From Gottfriedia sp049568075 (lineage in GTDB: Bacteria > Bacillota > Bacilli > Bacillales > Bacillaceae_G): 64,000 bases of DNA. Shown here piece after piece: positions 52,066 to 60,109 of this stretch. The notes beneath the pieces are model-generated. The model did not search any database and had not been told where the DNA came from. It was given only the letters and a program-made list of their open reading frames with translations. Numbering within the stretch: the first letter of the stretch is position 1; the number at the start of each line of letters is the position of its first letter. The stretch is from the NCBI GenBank assembly GCA_049568075.1, contig CP144911.1; one strand, 5' to 3'. A program made the translations under genes and the position numbers.

Positions 52066-52166
52066 TGCCAAACGCTCGCTTTCTTCGTTGCTTCGCCTAT
52101 CTATAGTGCTCATTTACGTCTTAGGTAAATTTCCACCTCGTAAAGCAAGCGCTTGCATTCAGTCTG
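52066..52166 (-). ncRNA. conserved structured 3'-UTR element, copy B (after manA)
   Basis: This 101-nt element aligns with 21426-21545: 31 identical bases at its 3' end including GCGAAGCAACGAAGAAAGCG, and CAGACTGA-TGCAAGCGCTTG at its 5' end. TGC-AAGCGCTTGC pairs with GCGAGCGTTT-GCA (about 13 bp, one bulged G). The internal hairpin is ATTTAC-CTAAGAC-GTAAAT, whereas copy A has TTACC-TTAGAC-GGTAA: different bases, same pairing. It starts 22 nt after the manA stop and ends 9 nt before the terminator stem. Confidence 0.6.
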
Positions 52167-52188
52167 GAAATCTTCTGAAGAGATGTCT

Positions 52189-53133
52189 TTAAGTATGCGA
52201 AACAATTATTTCACAATCTCCATCTAAAACAAATTCCCCAAATCCAACAGGAATAATGAAGTTCAAGCCTTTTGATAAACTATATTCTTCTCCGCTATGG
52301 ATCAGTTTTCCATTACCGTTTATTACACTTAAAAGTAAATATTGATCATTATAAGTTAAATAAGCTTTACCAGTAATATCCCATTTATATACGGTGAAAA
52401 ATTCCGAATCTACAAATGTATTAATCTTTAAATTTTCTTTTTCCTCTGTCTTAAATTCCACTTCTGTTTCTTGATGAGGAACTGTTGTTACATCGATTGC
52501 TTTATTTAAATGAAGCTCTCTTAAATTTCCTTCATGGTCTTTTCGATCATAATCGTAAACCCGATAAGTTGTGTCAGAGCTTTGTTGTGTTTCTAATACG
52601 AGAGTTCCTTCACATAATGCATGAATGGTACCACTTGGGACATAGAAAAAATCACCTGGCTTAATTTTTACTCGGCGAAGTAAATTTGACCACTCGCCTT
52701 CTTTAATTTGGTTAATTAGTTCTTCTTTTGTTTTGGCATTATGGCCAAATATCATATGTGCATCTTCTTTACAGTCAAGAATATACCAGCATTCTGTTTT
52801 ACCGAGATCACCATTTTCATTAACCTTAGCATAAGAATCTTCAGGATGTACTTGAACAGATAAATCCATATTTGCATCTAATATTTTCGTTAAAAGTGGA
52901 AAAACTTCTTCCTTTGGGTGACCAAATAACTCCGGTTGCTTTTTCCATAATTCATTTAATGCAATACCTGCAAATGGTCCATTTTCAATAATGGATGCAC
53001 CGTTAGGATGAGCTGAAATTGCCCAGCATTCACCTGTATTTTCATTTGGTATATTATAGTTAAAATCTGATTTTAAAGCTGTTCCACCCCAAATTCGTTC
53101 TTTAAATACTGGTTTTAAAAATAATGGTTGCAT
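52189..53133 (-). CDS. manA: mannose-6-phosphate isomerase, class I
   Basis: ManA interconverts mannose-6-phosphate and fructose-6-phosphate. The 314-residue type I (Bacillus-type short) enzyme has the zinc-ligand region SVQVHPEDSY (Gln, His), ENGDLGKTECWYIL (Glu), and PSGTIHALCEGTLVLE (His). It follows the ROK kinase gene by 23 nt, with a good GGAGG site, so the two form an operon for mannose or fructose use, as in B. subtilis ydhR-like/gmuEF pairs. Confidence 0.95.
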   Translation of the reverse strand: MQPLFLKPVFKERIWGGTALKSDFNYNIPNENTGECWAISAHPNGASIIENGPFAGIALNELWKKQPELFGHPKEEVFPLLTKILDANMDLSVQVHPEDSYAKVNENGDLGKTECWYILDCKEDAHMIFGHNAKTKEELINQIKEGEWSNLLRRVKIKPGDFFYVPSGTIHALCEGTLVLETQQSSDTTYRVYDYDRKDHEGNLRELHLNKAIDVTTVPHQETEVEFKTEEKENLKINTFVDSEFFTVYKWDITGKAYLTYNDQYLLLSVINGNGKLIHSGEEYSLSKGLNFIIPVGFGEFVLDGDCEIIVSHT

Positions 53134-53156
53134 ACTAATTTCCTCCTATAGGCTAA

Positions 53157-54029
53157 TTAAACTAGTGCATTTTTATTTAAAGCATTATGTGCAAGCATAA
53201 GAGCTCCGATAATTCCAGCGTTATTTCCTAAACTAGGTGGTACAATATACTCATTCAATTCTGGTAAACTAACATAATCGCAAACTAGCTCTTTCAAATA
53301 TTTGTAAACACTTTCAAAAACTTGCATTTGATTCATTACGCCCCCACCAAGAATGATTTTCTTAGGCGAAAGAATTAATATGTATTGCATAAGTGCTTGG
53401 GCAATATAATATCCTTCTAAATCCCAAACCTCTTTTCGATTGATCAGATTTGAACCTGTTTGTCCCCAACGTGCTTCAATTGCAGGTCCAGAAGCTAAGC
53501 CTTCTAAGCAATCACGATGGTATGGACAGTTCCCTACAAACTCATCATTTGGATGACGTCTCACTAATATATGTCCCATTTCAGGGTGTGTGATTCCTTG
53601 AAGTAAATTACTATTTACGACAGCTCCAGCTCCTATACCCGTACCAATTGTTATATATAAACAGCTATCTAACCCTTTTGCTGCACCAAAAGTAGCTTCA
53701 CCTAGTGCAGCTGCATTCACATCCGTATTAAATCCAATTGGAACAGAAAGATGCTGACTAATTGCTTGTACGAAAGGAAAGCCCTGCCATGCCATTTTAG
53801 GAGTTGATGTAATGGATCCGTAAGTAGAGCTCTTCTCGTTTACATCAATCGGACCGAATGATCCAATACCAATTGCTTTTATAGGATAGTTCTTAAAAAA
53901 TTCAACTACTTGTGAAATCGTTTCTTCTGGCACAGTTGTTGGAAATTGAATACGCTCAATTAAATTGCCATTTTCATCTCCGATTGCACAAACAAACTTT
54001 GTTCCACCTGCTTCGATTGCACCTAACAT
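53157..54029 (-). CDS. ROK family fructokinase/sugar kinase
   Basis: The 290-residue protein has ROK features: GAIEAGGTKFVCAIG at the start (ATP loop), the sugar-binding GFNTDVNAAALGEATFGAA, the ITIGTGIGAG loop and the zinc-site GHILVRRHPNDEFVGNCPYH followed by RDCLEG. It resembles fructokinases of the GmuE/YdhR group. With manA downstream it would feed mannose or fructose into glycolysis. Confidence 0.92.
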   Translation of the reverse strand: MLGAIEAGGTKFVCAIGDENGNLIERIQFPTTVPEETISQVVEFFKNYPIKAIGIGSFGPIDVNEKSSTYGSITSTPKMAWQGFPFVQAISQHLSVPIGFNTDVNAAALGEATFGAAKGLDSCLYITIGTGIGAGAVVNSNLLQGITHPEMGHILVRRHPNDEFVGNCPYHRDCLEGLASGPAIEARWGQTGSNLINRKEVWDLEGYYIAQALMQYILILSPKKIILGGGVMNQMQVFESVYKYLKELVCDYVSLPELNEYIVPPSLGNNAGIIGALMLAHNALNKNALV

Positions 54030-54233
54030 TCGCCATTACCTCCAATTAAGATCAACTAGTTAAACCTTACATTATTTAAAGTAATTAGAAGCTCTCCTTA
54101 CTTTTTTTGTATATAGAAACAATTTTTAAAGAAAATCATGCGATTAATTGCACATAATTTATTTGACGAAATATTTTTTTAATCCATATATATTTATGAA
54201 AGCTATATAAAAAGAAGACTCTTTTCATGTACC

Positions 54234-54268
54234 AAAAAAAGAAGCCCCTCTCCCTCGAGCGACTTCCT
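54234..54268 (-). terminator. orphan terminator left by a lost MOSC gene
   Basis: On the minus strand GAAGTCGCTC...GAGGGGCTTC forms a hairpin followed by seven T. It is near-identical in design to the terminator of the intact MOSC gene at 54952-54985 (GAAGTCGCT...AGCGGCTTC-TTTTT). It has no intact gene upstream, only the remnant at 54291-54353. Confidence 0.7.
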
Positions 54269-54290
54269 TTTTCCTAAATTTAAAACTAAA

Positions 54291-54353
54291 CTATAAACGC
54301 CTATCTAACCGATTTTTGCAATCGTAAGCTAAATAAATCCATGAAATTGCATA
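54291..54353 (-). pseudogene. C-terminal remnant of a second MOSC-protein gene
   Basis: The minus-strand reading AISWIYLAYDCKNRLDRRL-stop matches the end of the intact MOSC protein (AILEVPELAEDWRIRLNKRL) at LA-D---RL--RL. Downstream bases up to the terminator are also alike. The rest of the gene is gone. This points to a former tandem duplication. Confidence 0.6.
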
Positions 54354-54443
54354 ACATATTTAATAAAATCAAACACTTGTCCATTTCATTTTGCTTGTCC
54401 AAACATAGGATATCTAGATGAAATTAAAAGAAAAGGTAGTGTT

Positions 54444-54689
54444 ATGATGAGTTGCAATTGTAACAATGGAAGAAATAATGAGAGAAATAACGAGAGATTT
54501 TTTAATGATAGAAATAACGAAAGATTTAATGATAGAAATAATAATAGAAATAATAGAAGAAATAACGAGGTTACGTTTAATGCGAGAATCACAGTTAATC
54601 AAGAAGACTTCTGTCGTGCAGTAGATCGTTGCGACGATGAAAGACGAGATAATTCCGGACGTCGTAGTGACAGATGGTGGAACTTTTAA
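54444..54689 (+). CDS. Asn/Arg-rich low-complexity protein, possible spore-coat-type
   Basis: An 81-residue protein. The start MMSCNCNNGRNNERNNERFF is followed by repeats of RNNER and RNNxRNN to about residue 42, then a folded-looking tail (VTFNARITVNQEDFCRAVDR) and a WW-ended terminus. Asn/Arg-rich small proteins with CNC motifs are often spore-coat or exosporium components in bacilli, but this is inference. A terminator follows at 54777. Confidence 0.6.
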   Translation: MMSCNCNNGRNNERNNERFFNDRNNERFNDRNNNRNNRRNNEVTFNARITVNQEDFCRAVDRCDDERRDNSGRRSDRWWNF

Positions 54690-54776
54690 GTTCAAAAAAC
54701 AAAAAATAGGCAAATCAATTTTTTCCTCTACTAGGAATTGATTGAATGATAGGATCATCTTCAATTTCTTTTACGA

Positions 54777-54818
54777 GAACATCTGTCCCTGCCTTTATAT
54801 GGGATAGATGTTCTTTTG
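54777..54818 (+). terminator. intrinsic terminator
   Basis: GAACATCT-CCC and GGG-AGATGTTC form an 8+3 bp stem with an internal loop, followed by TTTT. It would end the Asn/Arg-rich gene. Confidence 0.75.
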
Positions 54819-54951
54819 CATTTCAAAAATAAATTTGAAATGATTTATTCCCGAAAAAATGGAATGATGCCAATTTTCCATTTAATAGAAAATGAGATTG
54901 TATTAGAAGTAATTTTTAGGAGGAGTCTTAATATAAAAAAGCATTTTAATA

Positions 54952-54985
54952 GAAAAAGAAGCCGCTCTATCTGAAAGCGACTTCC
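54952..54985 (-). terminator. intrinsic terminator of the MOSC gene
   Basis: On the minus strand GAAGTCGCTTTC and GAGCGGCTTC pair with wobbles, followed by TTTTTC. Confidence 0.75.
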
Positions 54986-55001
54986 CGTATACTAATAATA
55001 T

Positions 55002-55649
55002 TTAAACTAAACTCTCCAAACGCTTATTTAACCGAATTCTCCAATCCTCGGCTAACTCAGGAACTTCCAATATCGCTTTTATTCCTTCAACATTTTTTGG
55101 ATCATGGAAATAAATCTCGTTACAATAAAGAACGGAAACTTTATTTTTTTGAGTTTCGATTAATTCAATATTCGAATCTTTTCTGATTGTTCCCTCTTTT
55201 AATACACGGCATAAGTAGCCTGTAAAACCTGTTTCTACGATTCTCTTAAGTGCTACATTCGTTCTTCTTGTAATTGTGTCACAAGGTATTCTGCTTTGAG
55301 TAATTTGTATAATCGCATCGCCAATTTGGTAGATATCGCCAATGCATACTTCTTTTTCTAACATATTTGTGACAGTAATATTTTCTCCGAATGCTGAAAG
55401 TGGTAAATTTAGATTAAACTCTTTTTCCCAAAGTTCGTAATGTTCATATGGATACACACATACAGCTCGGTCTGGCCCACCGTGATGTTTTAAGTCAGCT
55501 ACCCCATCACCTTTAAAGCCTTCTTTTGATAAGTAAACTTCCTCTATTCCTTCTTTACAAATACCCGTTATCATTTCTTTGTTTTCGCCGTATTCCATTT
55601 TACTCGGTAATCCTACTGCAAGATTAATTAACTCAACTTTATTTGCCAT
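55002..55649 (-). CDS. MOSC domain protein (YiiM-like)
   Basis: MOSC domains bind a molybdenum cofactor or sulfur-carrier; this 215-residue protein resembles the YiiM/YflK type. Motifs: DGVADLKHHGGPDRAVCVYP, FGENITVTNM and SRIPCDTITRR, the Cys of the latter being the conserved cofactor or sulfur ligand. The ATG at 55649 follows GAGGGTGG. It lies next to modB and the Moco genes and may act in Moco-dependent detoxification of N-hydroxylated compounds. Confidence 0.9.
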   Translation of the reverse strand: MANKVELINLAVGLPSKMEYGENKEMITGICKEGIEEVYLSKEGFKGDGVADLKHHGGPDRAVCVYPYEHYELWEKEFNLNLPLSAFGENITVTNMLEKEVCIGDIYQIGDAIIQITQSRIPCDTITRRTNVALKRIVETGFTGYLCRVLKEGTIRKDSNIELIETQKNKVSVLYCNEIYFHDPKNVEGIKAILEVPELAEDWRIRLNKRLESLV

Positions 55650-55788
55650 ACGTTCCACCCTCTCATTTTTAAGTTTCTAATTGTAAAACTGGGTTTTATT
55701 TTATGTAAATAAAAATTTTGGAATAAAAAGGAAAAACATCCTACATACAGCATTATATACTAATTTGAGACAATACCAATCTCCAAAA

Positions 55789-56445
55789 TCATTTTTGTTT
55801 CAACTGTACGACTAACAGCATAATAAAAGAAATTACAACCATTGAAAGCACCCATAGCCATGCCATTTTCATATTTCCAGCATCAATTGCTAAATATATT
55901 GCTGTCGGGACAGTTTGTGTTTTTCCTGGTATGTTTCCAGCAAACATAAGTGTAGCTCCGAATTCCCCTAGTACTCTTGCAACGCTTAATATACTTCCCG
56001 AGATAATGGCTTTTAATGAAAGTGGAATTGAAATCAAGAAAAAAACATTCCATTCATTTGCACCACAAACTCTAGCTGCCTCTTCAATCTCATTGTCTAC
56101 ACTTTGAAATCCAGTTTTTGCAGATTGATACATAAGTGGAAACGCTACAATAATGGATGCAATTACAGCTGCCCACCATGTAAAAACAATGGGGTGGTTA
56201 AATACCCATTCAATCATTTTTCCAACGAAGCTTTGTCTTCCGAAAATGACTAATAGTAAAAACCCTACAACTGTAGGAGGAAGAACTAAAGGTAACATTA
56301 AAATTGTTTCTAGAAGTGTTTTACCTTTAAATGATTTCATCGAGAGAATTCTTCCAGCTATAGTCCCTAAAATAATAACGAAAAATCCTGCCACGATTGT
56401 AACCTTAATGGAAATCTTAAGGGGAATTAAAAACTCTTCAAACAA
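55789..56445 (-). CDS. modB: molybdate ABC transporter permease ModB
   Basis: The 218-residue permease has five or six membrane helices and the binding-protein-dependent transporter loop EEAARVCGANEWNVFFLISI (EAA motif). The start is a TTG after TGAGGAA. No modA (binding protein) or modC (ATPase) lies next to it in this window; in B. subtilis modA precedes modB. The upstream gene here is mobB. It may use partners encoded elsewhere, or modA was lost. Confidence 0.92.
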   Translation of the reverse strand: MFEEFLIPLKISIKVTIVAGFFVIILGTIAGRILSMKSFKGKTLLETILMLPLVLPPTVVGFLLLVIFGRQSFVGKMIEWVFNHPIVFTWWAAVIASIIVAFPLMYQSAKTGFQSVDNEIEEAARVCGANEWNVFFLISIPLSLKAIISGSILSVARVLGEFGATLMFAGNIPGKTQTVPTAIYLAIDAGNMKMAWLWVLSMVVISFIMLLVVQLKQK

Positions 56446-56491
56446 TTAAATTCCTCATTTCAAAATAAACCATTTATTTTCATCTATTTTT

Positions 56492-57025
56492 TTAATCCTC
56501 TATGAAATTACCTTTTGACATTTCATTCATCAAAAAATCTAAATAATTTTCTTCATCATAAAGATGGAAATATTGATAATCTTTCAATCTACCTTCTTCA
56601 ATCTCAAAATGGCTGATCACACAAATAATATTCGTTAATGAATCGAGTAAATTCAGATCATCCTCACTTCTTATAAATACTACTTTTGGGTAACTTTCCC
56701 TTTTATAACCTTCAATAAAAATAAAATCTGTTGAAAAAAAGCGATATAATTCAATTGTTTTCTTTAAATCCCAATTGATAAAATTTGTTCTTAATTGCAA
56801 GACACCATCACCTTCAACACTAGAAACGATTGCTCCTGCATCCAAGTGACGACTACTGTCTTTACGTTCTATTTCTAAATCAGGCACACCGCCATGTCCA
56901 TGATGTTTTATTGTAGCAGCTGATAATCCTTGGTGATTGGCCTTTTTAATGAGTTTTTCAGTAAGTGTTGTTTTCCCACTATTTTGATAGCCTACAATTT
57001 GCAAAATGGAATAGTTCTTTTTCAT
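56492..57025 (-). CDS. mobB: molybdopterin-guanine dinucleotide biosynthesis protein MobB
   Basis: MobB is a GTP-binding adaptor for MobA in MGD formation. The 177-residue protein has a P-loop QIVGYQNSGKTTLTEKLI, IKHHGHGGVPDLE, then FIFIEGYKRESYPKVVFIRS. The start is at 57025; the longer upstream ORF runs into the left end of the TnpB element and is an artefact. The normal upstream partner (often moeA) is separated by that insertion. Confidence 0.94.
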   Translation of the reverse strand: MKKNYSILQIVGYQNSGKTTLTEKLIKKANHQGLSAATIKHHGHGGVPDLEIERKDSSRHLDAGAIVSSVEGDGVLQLRTNFINWDLKKTIELYRFFSTDFIFIEGYKRESYPKVVFIRSEDDLNLLDSLTNIICVISHFEIEEGRLKDYQYFHLYDEENYLDFLMNEMSKGNFIED

Positions 57026-57192
57026 CGCTTTCAATTCCTTTTTATTATTTTCCGACAGAAGACTCCTCTTCAATCGTGTGAAGGGCAAAGCCTAACGATA
57101 AGGAGGAGATGAATGTCGGTTGGCGATAGCCAAAACTTTCCTCTCCATGATACAACAGGAACGAATGTTCTTGTAATATGAGGTGAAAAACA

Positions 57193-58344
57193 GTGTTAGT
57201 CAACAAGGCTTACAAATTCCGTATTTATCCGAATAAGGAACAAGTGGTTCTTATCAATAAAACAATCGGATGTAGTCGTTTTGTATTCAATCGCTTTTTA
57301 GCGCAATGGAATGACACATACGAAGAAACAGGCAAAGGATTAACCTACAATACGTGTTCTGCTGAATTACCCCAACTTAAAAAAGAATTAGTATGGCTAA
57401 AAGAAGTGGATAGCATTGCCCTTCAATCTTCATTAAAAAACTTTGCTGATTCGTATGCACGATTCTTCAAGAAGCAAAACAAAGTACCACGCTTTAAGTC
57501 TAAAAAAAATAGAGTACAATCCTACACGACAAAAGAAACAAACGGAAATATTGCCATTATATGCAATAAAATCAAGTTACCAAAACTTGGTCTTGTTCGT
57601 TTCGCCAAAAGTCGTGAAATAGAAGGACGTATTTTGAATGCAACCGTTAGACGTAATCCTAGTGGTAAATATTATGTATCCGTTCTTGCAGAAGTAGAAG
57701 TACAACCCTTAGAAAAAACAGGCTCTTCTGTTGGTCTTGATCTTGGAACAAAAAACTTTGCTATTCTTTCAGACGGAACAAAATATAAAAATCCAAAATG
57801 GCTTCAAACATTAGAAAAAAAGTTACTTGATGCACAGCGCGTTCTGTCCAGGCGACAGCAGTTAGCCTTGAAACGAAAATGTAAATTGGATGAAGCGAAA
57901 AACTTTCAAAAACAAAAACGTAAAGTAGCTCGCATCCACGAAAAAATCACCAACGCACGAACAGACTACTTGCAACAAATCTCTACTGAAATTGTCAAAA
58001 AACACGATATCATTGGTATTGAAGATTTGCAAGTGTCGAATATGCTAAAGAATAAAACACTAGCTAAGGACATTAGTGAAGTATCTTGGGCAAAATTTCG
58101 AACCATGCTAGAGTACAAAGCGAAATGGTATGACAAGCAAGTAATTGCTGTATCGAAAACCTTCGCTAGTTCTCAACTTTGTTCGTGTTGCGGATACAAA
58201 AACAAAGACGTTAAGACTAAAAACCTTCGTGAGTGGGATTGCCCTTCCTGTGGCACACAACACGACAGGGATATTAGCGCAGGACAAAATCTTAAAGATG
58301 AAGCGATAAGACTTCTAACCATAAGGACTATGAGGATAGCCTAA
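57193..58344 (+). CDS. tnpB: TnpB RNA-guided endonuclease, element 2
   Basis: A 383-residue TnpB: VNKAYKFRIYPNKEQVVLI at the start, RuvC residues in SVGLDLGTKNFAIL (Asp), HDIIGIEDLQVSNM (Glu) and CGTQHDRDISAGQN (Asp), and a zinc ribbon CSCCGYKN/CPSCG. It starts at a GTG behind GAGGTG. All catalytic residues are present. It is related to but clearly diverged from the tnpB of element 1. Confidence 0.95.
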   Translation: MLVNKAYKFRIYPNKEQVVLINKTIGCSRFVFNRFLAQWNDTYEETGKGLTYNTCSAELPQLKKELVWLKEVDSIALQSSLKNFADSYARFFKKQNKVPRFKSKKNRVQSYTTKETNGNIAIICNKIKLPKLGLVRFAKSREIEGRILNATVRRNPSGKYYVSVLAEVEVQPLEKTGSSVGLDLGTKNFAILSDGTKYKNPKWLQTLEKKLLDAQRVLSRRQQLALKRKCKLDEAKNFQKQKRKVARIHEKITNARTDYLQQISTEIVKKHDIIGIEDLQVSNMLKNKTLAKDISEVSWAKFRTMLEYKAKWYDKQVIAVSKTFASSQLCSCCGYKNKDVKTKNLREWDCPSCGTQHDRDISAGQNLKDEAIRLLTIRTMRIA

Positions 58345-58427
58345 TCAATTAGAAGCCAATAGGCTACTGTACTTAAGAATCTCCCACTTCAAACAACCCG
58401 TAAGGGTGTTAAGTGGTGAGTAGTTCA
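58345..58427 (+). ncRNA. likely omega (reRNA) 3' part, element 2
   Basis: The stretch after the tnpB stop ends CCCACTTCAAACAACCCGTAAGGGTGTTAAGTGGTGAG, an approximately 40-nt hairpin also seen in element 1 with compensating changes. In TnpB systems this scaffold is followed directly by the guide, here the AT-rich sequence after 58427. The 5' limit is unknown. Confidence 0.55.
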
Positions 58428-58621
58428 ATAAATACTTTTATTATAAGAAGCCTACAGAAAACACCATTAATACAAAAATCAATTTAATCGATTCTTGTAT
58501 TGATGGTGAAGCAGTTTAGTAAAGTCTTAAAGAAGATGTTCACTAAAAGTTTTTTTCTTTAATATTTCTAATCATTGTTTTATGATAAGATAAACGAGAA
58601 TTAAGTTAAGGGGTATATGTA

Positions 58622-58978
58622 ATGTCTAAAGTCATCCATGAATTTAATGACTATATACGAAAACTGCGTAAAGAATTATTTGGTAAAGGCCCTGAAAGAA
58701 TCCATACTGTTTTTGTTGAAAATATGGCTGTTTCAACTTTGTATGGAAATCTAACACCTACTGAGCTATTTATCGCTCAAACTTCTGAAGGGCGTGATAT
58801 CGTACATAATGCTAGAACAAAGATGATTCAAGATGTATATGCGAAAAATCATCCAGTTAAGCTAGAAGAAATCGTTGATGCAAAATTTATCAATCTTTTC
58901 TCGGATATGAAAGTTGAAGAAGATATTGCGATTTCAGTTTTTGTATTTGATAAAAAATTAGAAAACTTAATTGATTAG
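58622..58978 (+). CDS. DUF2294/MpsC-like protein
   Basis: The 118-residue protein has the DUF2294 pattern: LRKELFGKGPERIHTVFVEN, STLYGNLTPTELFIAQTSEG and RDIVHNARTKM. In Staphylococcus the related MpsC belongs to a Na+-translocating membrane-potential system; a role here is unclear. In bacilli such genes also lie beside formate dehydrogenase or Moco loci. It is convergent with moaC. Confidence 0.88.
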   Translation: MSKVIHEFNDYIRKLRKELFGKGPERIHTVFVENMAVSTLYGNLTPTELFIAQTSEGRDIVHNARTKMIQDVYAKNHPVKLEEIVDAKFINLFSDMKVEEDIAISVFVFDKKLENLID

Positions 58979-59012
58979 ATCGTCGATGCTACTAATCAAT
59001 TAAGCTTTTGTT
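58966..59012. terminator. bidirectional terminator between the MpsC-like gene and moaC
   Basis: CTTAATTGATTA and TAATCAATTAAG form a perfect 12-bp stem with a 15-nt loop. It overlaps the stop codon of the plus-strand gene; T-runs are weak. Confidence 0.65.
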
Positions 59013-59018
59013 CCAATC

Positions 59019-59501
59019 TTATTTATGGAAAAAGTCGCCGCTTTTACCACCTTTTTTTTGAACTAAAAACGTTTCTTTTATGACCATACTTTTATCAACG
59101 GCTTTACACATATCGTAAAATGTAAGGCCAGCTACACTTACAGCTGTAAGTGCCTCCATTTCAACTCCAGTTTTCCCACTACATTTCACTGTCGCACGAA
59201 TGATTAAATCATATCCATTAGGTGCCTCTACATATTCGAATGTAAAGTCAGTTCCTGAAAGTGCGATTGGGTGACACATTGGAATAATGTCAGAAGTTTT
59301 TTTAGCTCCCATAATTCCAGCAATTTGTGCAACATTTAGTGGATCACCTTTTTTAATTGATCCATTTTGAATTGCTTCATATAATTCCTTTGAAATCGAA
59401 ATTGTACTTTGTGCAATCGCAATTCTAGTAGTGATGTCTTTTTCTGATATATCGACCATTTTAGGTCTTCCTTCTTCATTCCAATGTGAAAATTCACTCA
59501 T
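59019..59501 (-). CDS. moaC: cyclic pyranopterin monophosphate synthase MoaC
   Basis: MoaC forms cPMP from the MoaA product. The 160-residue protein has SHWNEEGRPKMVDISEKD at the start, IPMCHPIALSGTDFTFEY (metal/active-site His) and VKCSGKTGVEMEALTAVSVA. It is the last gene of the Moco operon. Confidence 0.97.
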   Translation of the reverse strand: MSEFSHWNEEGRPKMVDISEKDITTRIAIAQSTISISKELYEAIQNGSIKKGDPLNVAQIAGIMGAKKTSDIIPMCHPIALSGTDFTFEYVEAPNGYDLIIRATVKCSGKTGVEMEALTAVSVAGLTFYDMCKAVDKSMVIKETFLVQKKGGKSGDFFHK

Positions 59502-59536
59502 GCAAGTACCTCCAGGTAAGTCTTAAATTTGACAAA

Positions 59537-60109
59537 TTAAATCCAGTCACTCGGACTATTTATATTCTTAAAGATGAGATCGTCATTTGAAAATTGTACA
59601 GTCATTACACTTACTTCACTGAATAATAACTGAACTTTTCGATTGTTTTTATCTAAAATCTCTTTCATTTTTTCGATGCAATTTCGATGATAGAGCGCAA
59701 ATAGTGGTTGAAGTTTATCGGACTGGATTGGAACGATTGCAGCAACATTCGTATTTTCTGCCCGTTCGATCATGTTTTTTACAAAGTCAGCTGTAATAAA
59801 AGGTGTGTCGCATGCTAGGACAAAATACCAGTCTTTGTTTGGTATGTTGGAAAATGCATTGTACATCGCATACAAAGGTCCTTGGTATTCTTTAGCTTCT
59901 CCCTCTATGACAAACTCTAGATGATCATTTTTACTAAAATAAGGAACTAGTTTTTCGTTCGTTGAAATGATAATCGGTGAAATTGAATTTTTCTTTAATG
60001 CTTCTACACTATATTCATACAATAATTTGTCCTTATACGTTTCAAACATTTTCGGTTTACCGTAACGGGATGACTTTCCACCTGCTAAAACGACGCCAGC
60101 TATATTCAT
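59537..60109 (-). CDS. mobA: molybdenum cofactor guanylyltransferase MobA
   Basis: MobA joins GMP to Mo-molybdopterin to make MGD. The 190-residue protein starts NIAGVVLAGGKSSRYGKPKM (nucleotide loop), and has LACDTPFITADF (the metal-binding Asp) and PLFALYHRNCIEKM. It overlaps moaB by 4 nt. Confidence 0.96.
   Translation of the reverse strand: MNIAGVVLAGGKSSRYGKPKMFETYKDKLLYEYSVEALKKNSISPIIISTNEKLVPYFSKNDHLEFVIEGEAKEYQGPLYAMYNAFSNIPNKDWYFVLACDTPFITADFVKNMIERAENTNVAAIVPIQSDKLQPLFALYHRNCIEKMKEILDKNNRKVQLLFSEVSVMTVQFSNDDLIFKNINSPSDWI

Larger units (their letters stand above)
57051..58427 (+). mobile_element. IS200/IS605-group element 2 (tnpB only)
   Basis: It holds an intact tnpB (57193-58344) and no tnpA. 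The left end (GAAGACTCCTC...TGAAGGGC, then TGAATGTCGGTTGGC) and right end (CCCACTTCAA...TTAAGTGGTGAGTAGTTCA) match element 1. The approximately 140-nt left part before tnpB is shorter than in element 1. It has inserted within the molybdenum region between mobB and the MpsC-like gene. Confidence 0.85.

Noticed and set aside
54386..54764. Two long minus-strand ORFs rich in Leu/Ile/Ser
   Set aside because: They are shadows of the Asn/Arg-rich plus-strand gene (AAT/AGA codons read backwards). They have no ribosome binding site and no domain.
54930..54960. AGGAGG site followed by ATA-AAA-AAG
   Set aside because: The frame ends after 13 codons and would need an ATA start; it overlaps the MOSC terminator. 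Not a credible gene.
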